64,000 nucleotides of DNA. It comes from Gallionella capsiferriformans ES-2 (GTDB taxonomy: Bacteria > Pseudomonadota > Gammaproteobacteria > Burkholderiales > Gallionellaceae). Below the pieces are notes generated by a model, which was not told the origin of the DNA, searched no databases, and saw only the letters and a list, made by a program, of their open reading frames with translations. Of the stretch, positions 39,880-50,951 are shown in pieces (the stretch's first letter is position 1; each line of letters starts with the position of its first letter). The DNA lies in contig NC_014394.1 in NCBI RefSeq assembly GCF_000145255.1, positions 2,356,001-2,420,000 on the forward strand, given 5' to 3'. Both the position numbers and the translations under genes were made by a program.

Positions 39880-41250
39880 ATGAGCGCGAGTTTCGACATT
39901 TCTGAAGATACGCACGAGCTAAATGCCGAACGCGAGGCGCATGCCGGTACGCGGGCGCGTTTAAAACTTCTGGAACGCACGCTACTGCATTTCGTGCCGC
40001 GCGACATCATCGCCTTTCTTGGAAAAAACAGCCTGATCGATGTGGAACTGGGCGACCAGATCGAAAAAAACATGTCCGTCGTATTCACCGACATACGCGA
40101 TTTCACATCGCTGTCGGAGAGTATGACACCGCAACAAACCTTCAGCATGATCAATTCCTATTTGTCAGTGATGAACCCGGTGATCAGTGCGCACCGCGGC
40201 ATCATCGACAAATACATGGGTGATGCAATCATGGCCCTGTTCCCGACCACCGCCGACGATGCATTGGCATCGGGGCTGTCGATGCTGGCGCGCCTTGACG
40301 AATACAATGCAGGACGCGAACGCGCGGCCTATGCCCCGATCCGCATCGGTATCGGCATCAATACCGGCGTACTGATGCTCGGCGTCATCGGCGGCGGCAA
40401 CCGTATGGAAGGAACGGTTTTAGGTCATACGGTCAATCTCGCGTCCCGATTGCAAACGCTGACTAAAACTTATGGTGCGCCGCTGCTGATCAGCGAACAC
40501 ACCTTATACAGCCTGTCCGAACCCGAAAAATTTTTGGTGCGCCACTTAGGACGCGTGAAAGTCACCTACAACACCAACGCCGAATCGATCTATGAGGTGT
40601 TCAATCACGACGCGCCCAAAGTCAGGGAAGCAAAATCCAAAAGTTTGCAGAAGTTCGAAGAGGCGCTGGCCTTGTATCACACACGCTCAATCGCGCGCGC
40701 GCAACCGATGCTGGAAGACATCGTACGTGACAATCCCGACGATATCCCGGCCCGCGTTTATCTGCAGCGCTGCACCGATTACCTGTCAACCGGCCTGCAT
40801 ACGGGCTCGGAAGACTATACCGAAGATGAGACAGGCCTCCAACCCGATGTGGGGCATAGCGAAATCGACAGCCATCATCAGGACTTAATGAGCCTCATCA
40901 GCGCGCTACGCGAAGCGGTGATTAATCGTCATGACGGTGTGAACGAGCTGATTGCCACGCTAAAAATTAAAATCGAAGGGCATTTCGATTTCGAAGAGCA
41001 GCTGATGCACACCCATCACTATCCTTTCGCCGCCGACCATATCGCCCAACACCGCTCGTACAAGCACTTTTTTAACAAACTCAGCAATGAAATCCAAACA
41101 ACGGGCTGCGATCCCTGGTATACAGGCTACCGCATCAAGCTGTTTTTGTCGGACTGGCTATTGAACCACGCAGACCGCGACGACCGTCATCTAGGCCGCT
41201 TCCTTAACGAACGCGCTGCGCTCACCCTGTCAGACATACAACAGGATTAA
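39880..41250 (+). CDS. Class III nucleotide cyclase fused to bacteriohemerythrin
   Basis: A 456-residue soluble protein. Residues ~60-240 are a class III cyclase homology domain: metal Asp71 in VVFTDIRDFTSL, second metal Asp115 in DKYMGDAIMALF, Lys111 (adenine-type purine residue), Thr184 before VN186LASR190, the transition-state Asn and Arg. Lys/Thr is the class IIIb pattern, favouring adenylate cyclase. Residues ~245-305 are a helical linker, possibly TPR-like. Residues ~325-445 are a hemerythrin domain with candidate di-iron ligands H333, H368/E372, H387/H391, H430 and D434. An O2-, NO- or iron-responsive cAMP synthase is inferred. It has no signal peptide or membrane segment. Confidence 0.88.
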   Translation: MSASFDISEDTHELNAEREAHAGTRARLKLLERTLLHFVPRDIIAFLGKNSLIDVELGDQIEKNMSVVFTDIRDFTSLSESMTPQQTFSMINSYLSVMNPVISAHRGIIDKYMGDAIMALFPTTADDALASGLSMLARLDEYNAGRERAAYAPIRIGIGINTGVLMLGVIGGGNRMEGTVLGHTVNLASRLQTLTKTYGAPLLISEHTLYSLSEPEKFLVRHLGRVKVTYNTNAESIYEVFNHDAPKVREAKSKSLQKFEEALALYHTRSIARAQPMLEDIVRDNPDDIPARVYLQRCTDYLSTGLHTGSEDYTEDETGLQPDVGHSEIDSHHQDLMSLISALREAVINRHDGVNELIATLKIKIEGHFDFEEQLMHTHHYPFAADHIAQHRSYKHFFNKLSNEIQTTGCDPWYTGYRIKLFLSDWLLNHADRDDRHLGRFLNERAALTLSDIQQD

Positions 41251-41293
41251 AGCGCGCAAGGCCGGTTACGTATACGCCCACCACACGAACACC

Positions 41294-42250
41294 ATGCAAT
41301 CTGACGGATCCACTATGACTATCGGCCACACAGACTCGCAGACCAACACAACGCTCTGCAACCTCAGCCAGCTTGCCACGCTGCGCGTATCAGGCAGCGA
41401 TGCACACTCTTTTTTGCAAAATCTGCTAAGCAACGACATCCGCGAAGTCAGCGCAACCCAGGCACAGTACTCCAGCTTCAACACCGCCAAAGGCCGTATG
41501 CTGGCAAATTTTCTGATCTGGCGCGACGCCGATGATTACCTGCTGCAACTGCCGGAAACACTGGCTGATGCGCTACGCAAAAAACTCGGCATGTACGTGT
41601 TGCGCGCCCAAGTCAAAATCACCGATGCACGCCATGAGGTCGTCTCGCTAGGCCTGTCAGGTTGTCATCCCGCACTGCCCGCAACGTGCCTTGAACTACC
41701 GGTGATGGGCGTGATTGAATCGGCTGAATTAGCCTGCCGCATCATCAAAATCGGTGACGCGCGCTTCATGCTCAATTGCACGCCTGAACAGCAACCCATG
41801 CTATCGGCTGCACTCGACAGCCAAATGACCGGGAGCGACACCTGGGACTGGCTCAACATCCGCGCAGGCACCCCTGTGATTCTGCCCGCGACACAGGAAC
41901 AGTTCGTGCCGCAAATGGTGAATTTCGACCTGATCGGCGGCATCAATTTCAAGAAAGGCTGCTATCCCGGACAGGAGATCGTCGCACGCATGCATTATCT
42001 GGGCAAGCCCAAACGCCGCATGTATCTGGCGCATGTTTTAAGCGCGGCGAATCCGGGCGATGAGTTATATAGCGAAGAGATGGCTGATCAGGCCTGCGGC
42101 ATGATCGTCAATGCAGCTCCCGCGCCTACAGGTGGCTTTGACGTGCTGGCCGTGGTACAAATGACGAGCCGCGAGGCGCATCCGGTTCACTTGCATTCAT
42201 TGCAAGGACCTCTCCTCACATTTGAAAGTCTGCCCTACCCGCTGCCATGA
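41294..42250 (+). CDS. ygfZ: Folate-binding Fe-S cluster biogenesis protein YgfZ
   Basis: A 318-residue GcvT-fold protein that helps maintain certain Fe-S enzymes through tetrahydrofolate. The signature KGCYPGQE is present with Cys223, along with TAKGRMLANFLIWRD near the N-terminus. Met1 (41294) or Met8 (41315) may start translation; neither has a strong ribosome binding site. The stop overlaps the next gene (ATGA). Confidence 0.92.
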   Translation: MQSDGSTMTIGHTDSQTNTTLCNLSQLATLRVSGSDAHSFLQNLLSNDIREVSATQAQYSSFNTAKGRMLANFLIWRDADDYLLQLPETLADALRKKLGMYVLRAQVKITDARHEVVSLGLSGCHPALPATCLELPVMGVIESAELACRIIKIGDARFMLNCTPEQQPMLSAALDSQMTGSDTWDWLNIRAGTPVILPATQEQFVPQMVNFDLIGGINFKKGCYPGQEIVARMHYLGKPKRRMYLAHVLSAANPGDELYSEEMADQACGMIVNAAPAPTGGFDVLAVVQMTSREAHPVHLHSLQGPLLTFESLPYPLP

Positions 42251-42915
42251 ACCTGCCAGCGACGCTATTCACCGGCGATAGCCTGTTGCTGGCCAACTAT
42301 GCCTTTGCCTTTTTACTGTACCGGGCGGTGCGCTGTGCACCCTGGCAAATCCTGTTGAAAAATCAGGACATGTTTAACGCATTGATCGGGCTTATTTTTT
42401 GCACTGCCGCTTTCTGGCAAATGAGCGCAGGCATCCGTCCGGGCTTTAATTTCCACCTGATCGGCGCGACCCTGTTCCTGCTGATGTTCGGCTGGCCGAT
42501 TGCGCTGATTGCGCTCACCCTGATCATGACTGGCAGCTGGCTGTATTCGGGACAGGAAATCGCGACACTGGGCATCAACGGGCTGCTGATGCTGGCCGTA
42601 CCCATGCTGTTTGGCGAGGCGCTGCTGCGCTTTTGTCAGCGCTACTTGCCGAAAAACTTATTCCTGTTTGTGCTGTTAAACGGGTTTGCCTGCGCGGCAT
42701 TGGCGAGCATGCTGATGATGGCGAGCACGACACTGGTATTGCTGGCGCTCACCCACTACACCTGGCCGGAAATACAGTATCACTACCTGATTCCCGCACC
42801 GATCCTCATCTTCGCAGAAGCGTTTGCCACCGGCGCCGTGATCACCGCCTTTACGGTCTCTCGACCGGAAGCTGTGATGAATTTCAGCGTAGCCGACTAT
42901 TTAACGGGCAAGTAG
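42247..42915 (+). CDS. Energy-coupling-factor-type ABC permease (COG3235/CbiM-like)
   Basis: A 222-residue membrane protein with six or seven hydrophobic helices (LLLANYAFAFLLYRA, HLIGATLFLLMFGWPIALI, FGEALLRFCQ, LIFAEAFATGAVITAFTVSR). The composition and HLIGATLF and AEAFATGA motifs fit the COG3235 branch of the CbiM/NikM family. No other ECF component is nearby, so its substrate is unknown. Overlaps ygfZ by 4 bp and the convergent GNAT gene by 15 bp. Confidence 0.75.
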   Translation: MNLPATLFTGDSLLLANYAFAFLLYRAVRCAPWQILLKNQDMFNALIGLIFCTAAFWQMSAGIRPGFNFHLIGATLFLLMFGWPIALIALTLIMTGSWLYSGQEIATLGINGLLMLAVPMLFGEALLRFCQRYLPKNLFLFVLLNGFACAALASMLMMASTTLVLLALTHYTWPEIQYHYLIPAPILIFAEAFATGAVITAFTVSRPEAVMNFSVADYLTGK

Positions 42916-43338
42916 TTTGAGTCGCATTTTGATGTGAGGCAAGCCCGCATCCATAAACGCAGCCCCTTCCTCGACAAACTCAAAGCCGTGATAGAACGGC
43001 ACTGCATAGGTCTGCGCATCGACATCCACCTGAGGATAATCGTGTGCACGCGCGTAGTCGAGTAACGCTTCCACAATGGCGGTTCCAACCTTCTGTTTGC
43101 GCCATTTCGGCAGCACCGCGATACGCCCGATGTGACCGTCCGATATCATACGGCCGCAGCCGATCGCCTCGCCCTGCGCGCTCAACACCAGCGCATGGCG
43201 GCAATGCTCATCTGCACCGTCCCACTCCAACTCAGGCGCAATTCCCTGCTCATGAATAAACACCGCCTCACGGACGGATTTGAGCAGGGGTTCGCCATCG
43301 TGCCAGCAAATCAGACTTACACTAAAAGGATTGCTCAT
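42901..43338 (-). CDS. GNAT-family N-acetyltransferase
   Basis: A 145-residue acetyltransferase. Acetyl-CoA-binding motif A appears as IGRIAVLPKWRKQKVGTAIV, followed by DYARAHDYPQVDVDAQTYAV and FYHGFEFVEEGAAFMDAGLP. The pattern (EQGIAPELEWDGAD) matches the ElaA-like GNAT branch. Substrate is unknown. It overlaps the convergent permease gene by 15 bp at the stop. Confidence 0.85.
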   Translation of the reverse strand: MSNPFSVSLICWHDGEPLLKSVREAVFIHEQGIAPELEWDGADEHCRHALVLSAQGEAIGCGRMISDGHIGRIAVLPKWRKQKVGTAIVEALLDYARAHDYPQVDVDAQTYAVPFYHGFEFVEEGAAFMDAGLPHIKMRLKLLAR

Positions 43339-43356
43339 GAGGCTCTTTCTGATCAG

Positions 43357-44881
<1,525 letters not shown>

Positions 44882-44885
<4 letters not shown>

Positions 44886-45493
44886 TTTCTTTATCTGAAT
44901 TGCACACGGATGCCCTTTGCGAGATTTTCAATATCGGTGCAGGCCGCGCAGCTTCCAGCCTGAGCGAAATCATCGGCGAGGAAGTTCAGCTATCCGTACC
45001 GCACGTACAGATTTTCCCCTCCTCTGAAATTCAAGCCCAGAAGTTGCCGCTGGACAGCGCGCGCGTCGGTGCCGTCAGACAGCACTTCAGCGGACCGTTT
45101 GATGCGATAGCGATGCTGCTGTTCACAGAAGAACGCGCACTGGAGATCGTACGCGACATGATGGGATCGCACGTCAGCCTCGCAGAATTAGCGGAGTTTG
45201 AACAAGATGCCATGTGCGAACTGGGCAACATTATATTGAACGCCTGCCTGTCTGCGATGGCCGATCTGCTCGGTCTGACGCTGCAAAGCACACTGCCGCA
45301 ATATACCGTCGATTCGCCCGAAACCCTGCTGCAAAACATCACCGGTGAGATCGACCAGCCCGTTATGATGGCCTTACACATCGATTTGACGATCGAAATG
45401 CGCCAAACACAAGGCTGTCTGGTTTTTCTGCTCAGCACCTCGTCGCTGAAAGAATTCCTCTCTCATATTGACGCTTTCATCACCGGCATCTAA
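44882..45493 (+). CDS. CheC-type phosphatase
   Basis: A 203-residue CheC/CheX/FliY-fold protein. Both active-site motifs (D/S-x3-E-x2-N) are present: D10-x3-E14-x2-N17 in DALCEIFNIGAGRA and D109-x3-E113-x2-N116 in DAMCELGNIILNAC, so both sites should dephosphorylate CheY-P. The start is GTG, overlapping the receiver gene stop. No CheD gene is adjacent. The likely substrate is the receiver encoded just upstream. Confidence 0.88.
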
Positions 45494-45499
45494 ATACGC

Positions 45500-46513
45500 A
45501 TGAACCCCGCCACTCACGTCCAAAATTTAGTTTGGAATTCGATCTGGAATGCAATCAATTTAGGCTTGATTCTGATTGATAACCAAGGCGTCGTCGTGAT
45601 ATGGAACGACTGGGTGTCTGAGCACAGCGGCATCACTGAGAAACAGGCCGTTGGTCAAACGCTGGAATCGCTGTTTACTGATGGCTTAGGCGCCTCATTC
45701 AAAACTGCGATGCAAAATGCACTGACCTACAAATTACCCGTCGTGCTGTCCAGTGTACTACACCGCTCGCCGCTACCACTCTACCCGTTGCCTTGTACGA
45801 GGCAAAAACAGCAGGCCCGCATCCATCAATCGGTCAGCCTCACACCGATCATCACACCCGATGGCGCGCACCAGTGCTTGATTCAGATCACCGACACCAG
45901 TGTGTCGTTTACCCGCGAACACATGCTCAAATCGCACTCTAAACAACTGAGTATCGATGCGACAACGGATGGCCTGACCGGTGCCTACAACCGACGCTAC
46001 TTTAACGAGCGCTTCAAGGCGGAATTTGGCCGCGTCAACCGTCAGGGAACGCCACTTGCACTGCTGATGCTGGACATCGACTGTTTTAAAGACTACAACG
46101 ACTTCTATGGCCACCCCGCAGGCGACCGCGTACTAATTCGTATTGTCGAGCGGATAAAGTCACAGCTCAACCGGACGACCGATGTCGTGACCCGCTATGG
46201 CGGTGAAGAATTCGCCATCCTGCTGCCTGACTGCGAACTGGAAGGTGCGCGTGCAGTTGCCCAAAAGATACAGCATGCCATACTGACATTAAATATTCCT
46301 CACGCAAAATCGAACGTTGCCGATCATGTAACACTGAGCATAGGCATAGCCACACACTCGGTTAACAGCAGTTGCGACGCGAATTTTCTGCTCAATACCG
46401 CGGACACAGCACTGTATACAGCTAAACACGAGGGGCGCAACTGCATCAGATACCTGCTGACCAGCGAAAAAATCAGCCTGGACGCAGCCTGTCTTGTTGA
46501 CCTCGGAGACTGA
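45500..46513 (+). CDS. PAS-GGDEF diguanylate cyclase
   Basis: A 337-residue protein. The N-terminal PAS (about 12-140) begins NLGLILIDNQGVVVIWNDWV. The GGDEF domain (about 150-320) has GGEEF at 234-238, metal Asp192 in LMLDIDCFKDYN, and the inhibitory I-site RxxD (R225-TT-D228) five residues before GGEEF, so an active cyclase with product inhibition is predicted. It follows the CheC-like gene by 6 bp and completes a three-gene operon. Confidence 0.93.
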   Translation: MNPATHVQNLVWNSIWNAINLGLILIDNQGVVVIWNDWVSEHSGITEKQAVGQTLESLFTDGLGASFKTAMQNALTYKLPVVLSSVLHRSPLPLYPLPCTRQKQQARIHQSVSLTPIITPDGAHQCLIQITDTSVSFTREHMLKSHSKQLSIDATTDGLTGAYNRRYFNERFKAEFGRVNRQGTPLALLMLDIDCFKDYNDFYGHPAGDRVLIRIVERIKSQLNRTTDVVTRYGGEEFAILLPDCELEGARAVAQKIQHAILTLNIPHAKSNVADHVTLSIGIATHSVNSSCDANFLLNTADTALYTAKHEGRNCIRYLLTSEKISLDAACLVDLGD

Positions 46514-46575
46514 GACGCTTCGTTTAAAGTTTACAATTCAATTTACCAATGGCAACATTTTTTGAAAGTTGAATC

Positions 46576-47022
46576 ATGACACACGATTTCACGCTCCCCG
46601 CGACCAGCGGGACAACCTTCACCCCTGCCGCCGCACTAGGCAAGAATCTGGTTCTGTTCTTCTACCCTAAGGACAACACGCCGGGTTGCACGACCGAAGC
46701 GCAGCAATTTCGCGATTTACATGAGCAATTCAAGCAAACAAATTGCATCGTTGCCGGCATCTCTCGCGACAGCCTAAAATCTCATGAGAATTTCAAGGCT
46801 AAATTCTCCCTGCCTTTTGAACTGCTGTCCGATGCCGATGAAACCGTGTGCAATCTGTTCGGCGTGATAAAGCTAAAAAACATGTACGGCAAGCAGGTAC
46901 GCGGCATCGAACGCAGCACGTTCGTGTTCGACAGTCAGGGGATGCTGCGCCATGAATGGCGCGGACTCAAAGCCGACGGGCACGCACAGGAAGTTTTGGA
47001 TTTCGTCGCAACGCTCAACTAA
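46576..47022 (+). CDS. bcp: Thioredoxin-dependent peroxiredoxin (Bcp)
   Basis: A 148-residue AhpC/TSA-fold peroxidase. The peroxidatic Cys38 is in FYPKDNTPGCTTEA; the usual resolving Cys five residues later is replaced (Gln43), so it may act by a 1-Cys mechanism or use another Cys such as the one in TNCIVAGISRDS. It is encoded 9 bp before the PhoH-like gene. Confidence 0.92.
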   Translation: MTHDFTLPATSGTTFTPAAALGKNLVLFFYPKDNTPGCTTEAQQFRDLHEQFKQTNCIVAGISRDSLKSHENFKAKFSLPFELLSDADETVCNLFGVIKLKNMYGKQVRGIERSTFVFDSQGMLRHEWRGLKADGHAQEVLDFVATLN

Positions 47023-47031
47023 GGAAATATC

Positions 47032-48438
47032 ATGCCGAAGCTCAAAAAAGCGGTATCCGATACCAAGCTGTTTGTTCTGGACACCAACGTATTGCTGCAC
47101 GATCCGACCAGCCTGTACCGTTTCGAGGAACACGACATCTGCCTGCCGATGTTTGTACTGGAAGAGTTAGACAACAAGAAAAAGGGCATGACCGAAGTGG
47201 CGCGCAATGCACGCCAGGTGAGCCGTTTCCTCGATGAAATCGTCAACGATGCGCCGCGCAACATCGACGAGGGCATCGCGCTGCAAACTGATATGCACAA
47301 AAACAGCACCGGACGGCTGTTTTTGCAAACCAGCTTCATCAGGCAGGAGCTGCCGCACAATCTGGAACTAGGCAAAGCCGACAACGCAATTTTAGGCGTG
47401 GTGATCGGCCTGCAGCACCAGCATCCGACGCGCTCGGTGATTTTAGTCAGCAAAGACATCAACATGCGCATTAAGGCGCGCGCGCTGGGGCTCGAAGCGC
47501 AGGACTACTTCAACGACAAGGTGCTCGAAGACACCGACCTGTTGTATAGCGGCGTGCTGGAATTGCCCGGCGATTTCTGGGATACCCACGGACGCGACAT
47601 GAAGTCGTGGATCAAGGACGGGCATACCTATTATCAAATCAGCGGCCCGCTATGCGGCGCGCTCTTCATCAACCAGTTCGTTTACAAGGAAGACGATGCG
47701 CCGTTTTACGCAATCGTACTCGAACAGAATGAAAACACGGCACTACTGCGCACCCTCACCGACTACACCAGCACCAAGCACAACGTCTGGGGCATCGTCG
47801 CGCGCAACCGCGAACAGAATTTCGTGCTCAATTTGCTGCTCGATCCTGAAATCGACTTCGTGACCCTGCTGGGTCAGGCGGGCACAGGCAAAACGCTACT
47901 GACGCTGGCGGCAGGTCTGATGCAGACGCTGGAAACAAAGCTGTATTCTGAAATCATCATCACCCGCGTGACCGTGCCGGTCGGCGAAGATATCGGCTTT
48001 TTACCCGGCACCGAAGAAGAAAAAATGACGCCGTGGATGGGTGCACTGGACGACAATCTCGACGTGCTCAACAAGAACGACGAAGAAGCGGGCGACTGGG
48101 GAAAAGCTGCGACGCGCGATTTGATCCGCTCGCGGATCAAGGTTAAATCGCTCAATTTCATGCGCGGCCGCACCTTCCTGAACAAATACATCATCATCGA
48201 CGAGTCGCAGAATCTCACCCCAAAGCAGATGAAGACACTGATCACGCGCGCGGGCCCCGGCACCAAAGTCGTGTGCATGGGTAACATCGCACAAATCGAC
48301 ACCCCTTATCTGTCCGAAGGCAGTTCAGGCCTGACCTATGTGGTGGACCGCTTCAAAGGCTGGGAGCATGGCGGTCACATCACCCTGCTCAGAGGCGAGC
48401 GCTCGCGTCTTGCGGATCATGCAGGCGAGGTTTTGTGA
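47032..48438 (+). CDS. PIN-PhoH family ATPase (YlaK/PhoH2-like)
   Basis: A 468-residue fusion. The N-terminal PIN domain (about 10-150) has D17 in [11 protein letters not shown], Glu in [12 protein letters not shown] and further acidic residues ([13 protein letters not shown]) of a metal-dependent RNase site. The PhoH ATPase (about 250-460) has Walker A GQAGTGKT (281-288) and Walker [15 protein letters not shown]. Such PhoH2 proteins are RNA-unwinding nucleases in characterised members. The stop overlaps the msrB start (GTGA). Confidence 0.92.
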   Translation: MPKLKKAVSDTKLFVLDTNVLLHDPTSLYRFEEHDICLPMFVLEELDNKKKGMTEVARNARQVSRFLDEIVNDAPRNIDEGIALQTDMHKNSTGRLFLQTSFIRQELPHNLELGKADNAILGVVIGLQHQHPTRSVILVSKDINMRIKARALGLEAQDYFNDKVLEDTDLLYSGVLELPGDFWDTHGRDMKSWIKDGHTYYQISGPLCGALFINQFVYKEDDAPFYAIVLEQNENTALLRTLTDYTSTKHNVWGIVARNREQNFVLNLLLDPEIDFVTLLGQAGTGKTLLTLAAGLMQTLETKLYSEIIITRVTVPVGEDIGFLPGTEEEKMTPWMGALDDNLDVLNKNDEEAGDWGKAATRDLIRSRIKVKSLNFMRGRTFLNKYIIIDESQNLTPKQMKTLITRAGPGTKVVCMGNIAQIDTPYLSEGSSGLTYVVDRFKGWEHGGHITLLRGERSRLADHAGEVL

Positions 48439-48830
48439 GCGGAACCGTCCAAAAATCAGACGACGAGTGGCGCGCGACGCTCACCCCCGAACAATACCAG
48501 GTGTGTCGCCAGTGCGGGACCGAACCGCCCTTTACCGGGGCCTACTGGGATTGCCATGATGCAGGCGTTTACCGTTGCGCCTGTTGCGCCTATCCTCTTT
48601 TCGACTCATCAACGAAATTCGATTCAGGATCAGGCTGGCCCAGTTTCTGGCAGCCGCTTGCAACCGGCAATGTCGCTGTCGCGCCTGATACCAGCCACGG
48701 CATGCGGCGCGATGAAGTAAAATGCGCGCATTGCGGCGCACATCTGGGCCACGTTTTTCCCGATGGCCCCGAGCCCACCGGATTACGCTACTGCATTAAC
48801 TCCGCCTCACTGACCCTAGACAGACCCTAA
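48435..48830 (+). CDS. msrB: Peptide-methionine (R)-S-oxide reductase MsrB
   Basis: A 131-residue repair enzyme. Zinc Cys pairs C48/C51 and C97/C100, the SGWPSFWQP motif and the catalytic C120 in GLRYCINS are all present. The start is GTG at 48435, overlapping the PhoH stop. Close linkage to a peroxiredoxin gene suggests an oxidative-stress cluster. Confidence 0.94.
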   Translation: MSGTVQKSDDEWRATLTPEQYQVCRQCGTEPPFTGAYWDCHDAGVYRCACCAYPLFDSSTKFDSGSGWPSFWQPLATGNVAVAPDTSHGMRRDEVKCAHCGAHLGHVFPDGPEPTGLRYCINSASLTLDRP

Positions 48831-48833
48831 ACC

Positions 48834-49376
48834 ATGAAACTGCTGTTCGATCTTTTTCCCGTCATCCTGTTTTTTATCGCCTTCAAATTTCAGGGTATCT
48901 TTGTCGCCACGGCCATTGCCATCGTCGCGACCATTGCCCAAATCATCTGGACTAAATACAAACACGGCAAAGTCGATGCGATGCTATGGGTGAGCTTTGC
49001 CATCGTCGGCGTGTTCGGCGGCGCCACTTTGCTGCTGCATGACGAGACCTTCATCAAATTCAAACCCAGCGTGCTGTACTGGCTGTTTTCGGTGATCCTG
49101 CTAGGATCGAACCTGTTCTTCAAAAAAAACCTGATGCGCGCCCTGCTCTCCGAAAAAATGGCGCTCCCCGTGCGCGTGTGGGATCGCCTGAACCTGAGCT
49201 GGAGCCTGTTTTTTGCGGTGCTAGGCTTCATCAACCTGTATGTCGCATTCAATTATTCGACCGACACCTGGGTCAATTTCAAACTGTTCGGCTTCACCGG
49301 CATGATGCTGGTGTTTATCATCGCTCAAAGCGCCTGGCTCGCTAAATATATCGATGAAAAAAAGGAGTCCAACTGA
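48834..49376 (+). CDS. yciB: Inner-membrane septation protein A (YciB)
   Basis: A 180-residue membrane protein with five hydrophobic helices. Signature: [49 protein letters not shown], and [19 protein letters not shown]. YciB family proteins act in cell envelope synthesis. It shares a single base with yciI at the junction (TGATG). Confidence 0.94.
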   Translation: MKLLFDLFPVILFFIAFKFQGIFVATAIAIVATIAQIIWTKYKHGKVDAMLWVSFAIVGVFGGATLLLHDETFIKFKPSVLYWLFSVILLGSNLFFKKNLMRALLSEKMALPVRVWDRLNLSWSLFFAVLGFINLYVAFNYSTDTWVNFKLFGFTGMMLVFIIAQSAWLAKYIDEKKESN

Positions 49377-49678
49377 TGTGGTATGCCATCACCGGAACCG
49401 ATGTACCTGACAGCCTGGCGGCGCGCATCACATCACGCCCCGCTCATGTCGCGCGCTTGCAAGCGCTGCAAGCTCAGGGCCGGCTGCTGCTGGCCGGCCC
49501 CTTCCCTGCCGTCGATGCGGAAGACCCGGGGAGCGCCGGTTTTACCGGCAGCCTGATCGTGGCTGAATTCGCCTCCCTATTGGATGCGCAAACCTGGGCG
49601 GACGCTGACCCCTATGTCAGCGGCGGCGTCTACCGTGACGTCTCGGTGCGCCCGTTCAGAAAGACGCTACCCGCATGA
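49376..49678 (+). CDS. yciI: YciI family protein
   Basis: A 100-residue ferredoxin-like protein ([20 protein letters not shown], then [20 protein letters not shown] and [20 protein letters not shown]). The conserved His and Asp of YciI-like folds ([20 protein letters not shown]) are present. The function is uncertain. It lies between yciB and bolA with overlapping ends. Confidence 0.9.
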   Translation: MWYAITGTDVPDSLAARITSRPAHVARLQALQAQGRLLLAGPFPAVDAEDPGSAGFTGSLIVAEFASLLDAQTWADADPYVSGGVYRDVSVRPFRKTLPA

Positions 49679-49938
49679 ATCGCATCGAAAAAATGAAAGA
49701 TCGACTGGCTGCACTCAATCCGACCTTCGTGAATATCGTCGATGAAAGCCATAAGCATGCAGGGCATGCGGGCGCACAAAACGGTGCCGGTCATTATTTG
49801 TTACAAATTGTTGCGGAGCAGTTTACGGGGAAGGGTACGTTAGCCCGCCATCGTATGATATATTCCGCGCTGGGCGAGATGATGAAGGATGACATTCATG
49901 CACTCAACATACAGGCGAATACCCCGAACGAAATTTGA
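49675..49938 (+). CDS. BolA family protein
   Basis: An 87-residue BolA-like protein: [20 protein letters not shown] with the conserved His residues used to bind glutaredoxin-linked Fe-S clusters, and [20 protein letters not shown], typical of BolA helix 2. Family members affect cell shape and iron-sulfur regulation. The start overlaps the yciI stop. Confidence 0.9.
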   Translation: MNRIEKMKDRLAALNPTFVNIVDESHKHAGHAGAQNGAGHYLLQIVAEQFTGKGTLARHRMIYSALGEMMKDDIHALNIQANTPNEI

Positions 49939-49972
49939 TTATCCATTTGAATTCTTCTCTCAAGGACTAACT

Positions 49973-50758
49973 ATGTTAAAAACAAAGCAATTTGCAACGC
50001 TGGCCATCCTGGCGGCTCTGGCAATCAACCCGGCTTTTGCCGAAGACAAATCCGCTGCCGTCGTCAACAAAGTTGCGATCAGTCAGGAACGCGTTGAAAT
50101 GAACGTAAAAAGTGCGCTCGCACAGGGTCAGGCTGACACACCGGAATTGCGCAAAGCGATTTTGGATGACTTGATCAACCGTGAAGTGATGGCGCAAGCC
50201 GCAACGGCGAGTGGACTGGATAAATCAGCTGATGTCGTTCAGCAAATCAATCTTGCCAAACAAACCGTGCTGATCAATGCATTTGTGCAGGAACAGCTGA
50301 AGAAAAATCCAGTCACCGATGCACAGTTACAGGCCGGCTACGAAACGCTGAAATCCAAGCTAGGCGACAAGGAATACAGCGCCCGTCACATTCTGGTTGC
50401 AACCGAAGCCGAAGCACGCAACCTCATCGCGCAACTGGGCAAGAAGGCTAAATTTGAAAAGCTCGCTGAAAAATCCAAAGACACCGGTTCTGCTGAACGC
50501 GGCGGTGCTTTAGGCTGGACCGTACCGAAGAACTTTGTTGAACCGTTCGCTAATGCGCTGCTGAATCTGAAAAAGGGTGAGTACACTAAAGATCCAGTCC
50601 AAACTCAGTTCGGCTGGCACGTCATCAAACTGGATGATATGCGCGCACTGAAGGTTCCCTCGTTTGATGAAATCAAGCCACAATTGCTGCAACGCCTGCA
50701 ACAGCAAGCAATCCAGAAGATCATTACCGATCTGCGCGCAGCAGCCAAAATAGACTAA
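49973..50758 (+). CDS. Periplasmic parvulin-type peptidyl-prolyl isomerase
   Basis: A 261-residue PpiC/SurA-like chaperone. A signal peptide (LKTKQFATLAILAALAINPA) is followed by a SurA-N-like helical region (DLINREVMAQAATASGLDKS) and a rotamase domain (YSARHILVATEAEARNLIAQ, GALGWTVPKNFVEPFANALL, QFGWHVIKLDDMRAL). The frame extends to 49889, but the ATG at 49973 with AAGGA precedes the signal peptide. It is monocistronic with its own terminator and probably co-expressed with bolA. Confidence 0.92.
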   Translation: MLKTKQFATLAILAALAINPAFAEDKSAAVVNKVAISQERVEMNVKSALAQGQADTPELRKAILDDLINREVMAQAATASGLDKSADVVQQINLAKQTVLINAFVQEQLKKNPVTDAQLQAGYETLKSKLGDKEYSARHILVATEAEARNLIAQLGKKAKFEKLAEKSKDTGSAERGGALGWTVPKNFVEPFANALLNLKKGEYTKDPVQTQFGWHVIKLDDMRALKVPSFDEIKPQLLQRLQQQAIQKIITDLRAAAKID

Positions 50759-50784
50759 CTATTTGCCTGTCCGCTGCAAAAACG

Positions 50785-50807
50785 GGACACCTTCGGGTGT
50801 CCTTTTT
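50785..50807 (+). terminator. Rho-independent terminator
   Basis: Stem GGACACC / GGTGTCC with TTCG tetraloop and TTTTT. It ends the yciB-bolA-parvulin transcript. Confidence 0.9.
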
Positions 50808-50951
50808 GTTGTGTGTCGCGTTTGAATCACAGGACCAGAGGCAACCTGGCCGAAATATCTAGACAATAAGGCATATTGACCGCCCCCCTCACCGCAACTA
50901 CTCTGCCCAAGAAAGCCCAAAACGCTTACCAACTTCACTTAAGGAGTCATC

